Source: Erythrobacter sp. EC-HK427
GTDB taxonomy: Bacteria; Pseudomonadota; Alphaproteobacteria; Sphingomonadales; Sphingomonadaceae
Assembly (NCBI RefSeq): GCF_902498745.1
Contig: NZ_LR701479.1
Span: 2,559,060 to 2,623,059, forward strand
Direction of reading: 5' to 3'
DNA length: 64,000 nucleotides
Made by a program: the position numbers and the translations under genes. Position 1 is the first letter of the stretch; every line of letters starts with the position of its first letter. The notes below the pieces were generated by a model. It searched no databases, was not told the DNA's origin, and saw nothing but the letters and a program-made list of their open reading frames with translations. Of the stretch, positions 61,591-64,000 are shown one piece after another.

Positions 61591-63117
61591 TCACCCCACC
61601 CCAGCAGCCTTCAACAACGCCTCCGTACTCGCGTCAAACCGCTCGCCGCCCTTTTCGATCTTCTTCGCGATTTCCTTGCCCAGTTCCACGCCGAACTGGT
61701 CGAAGGGGTTGATGCCGAGCATCACCCCGCTCGCAAACGTGCGGTGTTCGTGGAAGGCGATCAGTGCGCCGAAGGTCATCGCGTCGATATCGTCGCACAG
61801 GATCGTCGCGGAGGGGCGGTTGCCGGGGTAGTTGCGGTGCGGGTCGTCAGAGTGTTTGCCACTCATCAGTGCTGCACCTTGCGCAAAGCAGTTCATCAGC
61901 AGGATGTGGTGGTGCGCGGCATCCAGCATATCGCCCGGCTCGATGCTGGCAATAAAGTCGATCGGCACCAGATGTGTGCCCTGATGGAGCAGCTGGAACA
62001 CCGCGTGCTGCGCGTCCGTCCCCACCCCGCCCCAGGTGATCGGCGCGGTCGGGCCGGTGGGCAGGCCATCGACGTTCACGCTCTTGCCGTTCGATTCCAT
62101 TTCCAGCTGCTGGAGATAATCGGGCAACAGCCGCAGCCGCTCGTCATAGGCGAACACGGCGCGGGTCTGCGCGCCTTCCAGGCGGGAGTAGAACAGATCG
62201 GCAAAGGCGGCGCGCAGGGGCAAGTTAGCCCGCCCGTCGGTATCGCGGAAATGCTCGTCCACCTTCGCCGCGCCATCCAGCATCGCCTGAAAATCGGCAT
62301 AGCCGAGCGCGACGGCAATCGGGAAGCCGATGCTCGACCACAGCGAATAGCGCCCGCCCACGCTCTCGGCAAAAGGCAGGATGCGCGTTTCATCGACGCC
62401 CCATTCCACCGCCTTCTCCGGCGCGGCGGTAAGTGCGATCACGCGGCCCGTGGGATCGTCCACCCCATTGTCGGCGAGCCATTTCAACGCGCTGGTCGCA
62501 TTGGTCATCGTCTCTATGGTGGTGAAGGTTTTGGAGGCGACTGCCAGCATCGTCGTCGCCGGATCGCACGCCTTGAACGCGGCTTCCAAGGCCACCCCGT
62601 CGATATTGGAGACAACGTGCACGTCGACTTCCGCCCCGTCGCGGGTAAGCGCGTCCACCGCCAGCGCGGGGCCAAGCGCGCTGCCGCCAATGCCGACATG
62701 GATCAGATGCTTGACCTCGCCGAAAACCCCTCCGTGAATCGCCTCGACCATCAACTTCATGCGTTCGAGCAGCGCGGCGGCTTCCTCGACGCTGGATTCC
62801 TTGCCGACCCCGCGCAAGGCGGTGTGCTCTGCTGCGCGGCCTTCGGTGGGGTTCACCACCTCGCCTGTAAACATCTTGGCGCGCATTCCGGCGAAATCGC
62901 ACGCTTCGGCCAGCGCTTCAAATTCGCTCAGCAGTGTGTCGGTCAAATGCGTTTTCGACCAGTCGAAGCGGATGCCCAAAGGTGCCTCGCCCCCGCGCAG
63001 TTCGAGCCTTGTGGAAAGCTTGTCCACCCGATCGGGATCGGCGGCAAACAGCTCTTCCAGCGTGGGATCGGGATGCAGGGCGAGCGCGTTCCACGCTTCG
63101 TCACGGGTCAGGGGCAC
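61591..63117 (-). CDS. pgi: glucose-6-phosphate isomerase
   Basis: 508 residues. Interconverts glucose-6-P and fructose-6-P. Recognised blocks: HVGIGGSALGPALA, SKTFTTIETMTNA, the signature GGRYSLWSSIGFPIA, the QLLHQGTHLVPIDF active-site segment and, near the C terminus, GVMLGINPFDQFGVELGKE. It starts with GTG at 63117. It is a standard long-form bacterial enzyme. Confidence 0.96.
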   Translation of the reverse strand: MPLTRDEAWNALALHPDPTLEELFAADPDRVDKLSTRLELRGGEAPLGIRFDWSKTHLTDTLLSEFEALAEACDFAGMRAKMFTGEVVNPTEGRAAEHTALRGVGKESSVEEAAALLERMKLMVEAIHGGVFGEVKHLIHVGIGGSALGPALAVDALTRDGAEVDVHVVSNIDGVALEAAFKACDPATTMLAVASKTFTTIETMTNATSALKWLADNGVDDPTGRVIALTAAPEKAVEWGVDETRILPFAESVGGRYSLWSSIGFPIAVALGYADFQAMLDGAAKVDEHFRDTDGRANLPLRAAFADLFYSRLEGAQTRAVFAYDERLRLLPDYLQQLEMESNGKSVNVDGLPTGPTAPITWGGVGTDAQHAVFQLLHQGTHLVPIDFIASIEPGDMLDAAHHHILLMNCFAQGAALMSGKHSDDPHRNYPGNRPSATILCDDIDAMTFGALIAFHEHRTFASGVMLGINPFDQFGVELGKEIAKKIEKGGERFDASTEALLKAAGVG

Positions 63118-63251
63118 GGGTGGAGAATCCTTTCCTACAATGGGCGCCTATCGCTACGCGCCTTGGCCATGATTGCAAACCGCGAAATAGCTATGCGGGA
63201 ACGCTCCCAAAGCGCTGCCCGCGTGCAGGCCGCAGTTTTTGCTCCAGGACT

Positions 63252-63269
63252 GTGTAACAGGTGTAACAG
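63252..63269. repeat. tandem 9-mer in the pgi-lepB intergenic region
   Basis: GTGTAACAG occurs twice head to tail, in a 247-base divergent gap between pgi and lepB with no visible gene. The position suits a regulator-binding site for either gene, but no known consensus is matched. Confidence 0.4.
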
Positions 63270-63364
63270 GTTCGTTGGATTTGCCCCCGGAAGTGGCGGG
63301 AATCGGCGGGCGCGCCGATGCAAATGCTTGACCTTCGCCGCGCTCCGCAACAAGGGTTACGCCC

Positions 63365-64000
63365 ATGTCTGAAGAGCATATCCGAGAGATCGAAGAGCCC
63401 GCTGGCGCAGCGCCGGCCAAAGCCGCCAAGCCGGAAGCGAAGGAAGACGACTGGAAGAGCTTCGGCTGGTTCCTCGTCAAGCTGGTGATCGTGGTGCTGA
63501 TCTTCCGCACCTTCGCCTTCACCAGCTTCAACATCCCCTCGCAAAGCATGATGCCGCGCCTGCTGGTGGGTGACCATCTGTTCGCGCAGAAGTGGAGCTA
63601 CGGCTATTCGCGCGCCGCGCTGCCGCTCGATCCCGAGGCGGGCGACTGGCACCTGTTCCAGACGCTGCCCGAACGCGGCGATGTGGTGATCTTCAAGCAC
63701 CCTATTGACCGCAGCGACTACATCAAGCGCGTAATCGGCCTGCCGGGCGACACGGTGCAAATGGTCGAAGGCGTGCTGCATATCAACGATGTGCCGGTGG
63801 AGATGGAACAGGTCGAAGACTTCGTCATTCCACTGGCCACCGGCGATGATTGCCGCGGAACCCGCATCTCGACCGAAGACGGCCCTGTTTGCAGCAATCC
63901 GCAGTATCGCGAGACGCTCCCCAACGGTGTCACCTACAACATCCTCGATCTGGGTGTGACCCCGCAGGACAATACCGCGCCGTTCATCGTGGGCGAAGGC
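63365..64000 (+). CDS. lepB: signal peptidase I, 5' part
   Basis: The first 212 codons of a gene that runs off the window. A charged Ala/Lys/Glu-rich N-terminal stretch (about 1-30) precedes one membrane helix (about 34-52). The catalytic Ser61 is in IPSQSMMPRLLVGD and the general-base Lys121 in SDYIKRVIGLPGD. It cleaves Sec and Tat signal peptides on the periplasmic side of the inner membrane. The long N-terminal extension is common in sphingomonads. Confidence 0.95.
   Translation, partial: MSEEHIREIEEPAGAAPAKAAKPEAKEDDWKSFGWFLVKLVIVVLIFRTFAFTSFNIPSQSMMPRLLVGDHLFAQKWSYGYSRAALPLDPEAGDWHLFQTLPERGDVVIFKHPIDRSDYIKRVIGLPGDTVQMVEGVLHINDVPVEMEQVEDFVIPLATGDDCRGTRISTEDGPVCSNPQYRETLPNGVTYNILDLGVTPQDNTAPFIVGEG

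Noticed and set aside
61537..63372. 611-codon plus-strand frame opposite pgi
   Set aside because: Antisense shadow of pgi, with low-complexity His/Arg/Gln-rich composition. The real plus-strand gene in this area is lepB from 63365.
1..64000. CRISPR arrays, prophage genes, transposases, rRNA operon
   Set aside because: No regularly spaced short repeats, phage structural genes, IS transposase motifs or rRNA sequence were recognised on either strand. The 410-base periodicity at the Flp genes is gene duplication.

Overview
The window is a GC-rich, densely packed bacterial chromosome segment of about 54 protein genes and two tRNAs. It reads as an alphaproteobacterium of the Sphingomonadales, most likely Erythrobacteraceae. 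The evidence is a DivL-type kinase with tyrosine in the H-box, alphaproteobacterial AddAB in place of RecBCD, the AmgK/MurU wall-recycling pair, SdhE, Flp pilins, a sphingomonad-style TonB receptor and intergenic palindromes built on the 17-mer CCTTCGACAAGCTCAGG. No species can be named from sequence reading alone.

Layout. 1-441: end of an OmpA-type protein and its terminator. 485-6917 (minus): lipoprotein-release transporter genes lolC-lolD, a secreted protein, a membrane protein and dnaE. 7004-12596 (minus): DUF885 protein, amino-acid permease, recG. 12644-18374: sdhE, mfd, a convergent EAL phosphodiesterase, nadK and tRNA-Asn. 18446-19027: a lower-GC gene beside the tRNA, the best candidate for acquired DNA. 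19210-25960: secA, a small secreted protein, a membrane acyltransferase, argJ, an inositol-monophosphatase-family gene and trxA. 26062-37093 (minus): divL, then tsaE-amgK-murU-addB-addA joined by 4-8 base overlaps. 37181-42897: ahcY with a structured leader, a divergent peroxiredoxin, a divergent MurA-like enzyme, folE and a phospholipase-D-family gene. 43058-45006: tRNA-Arg, mutT and four Flp pilin genes, three at a regular spacing of about 411 bases. 45075-52309: M48 protease, accA, xerD, an unknown secreted protein with a tiny membrane-protein gene overlapping its start, then aroK-aroB. 52428-57559 (minus): isoaspartyl peptidase, glutathione reductase, a SIR2-like protein and a DEAD-box helicase. 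57988-64000: TonB receptor, tspO, a Tat-exported protein, pgi and the 5' part of lepB.

Most genes are housekeeping: replication and repair (dnaE, recG, mfd, addAB, mutT, xerD), envelope (lol, secA, lepB, amgK-murU, MurA-like), metabolism (argJ, aroKB, accA, pgi, folE, nadK, ahcY) and redox (trxA, peroxiredoxin, gor). There is no transposase, prophage, CRISPR array or rRNA. The least explained items are the tRNA-linked low-GC gene, the stand-alone SIR2-like gene, the 624-residue unknown protein with its small partner, the divergent MurA-like enzyme, the ahcY leader, a terminator-like hairpin that contains the ribosome-binding site of the next gene, and two palindromic repeat families.
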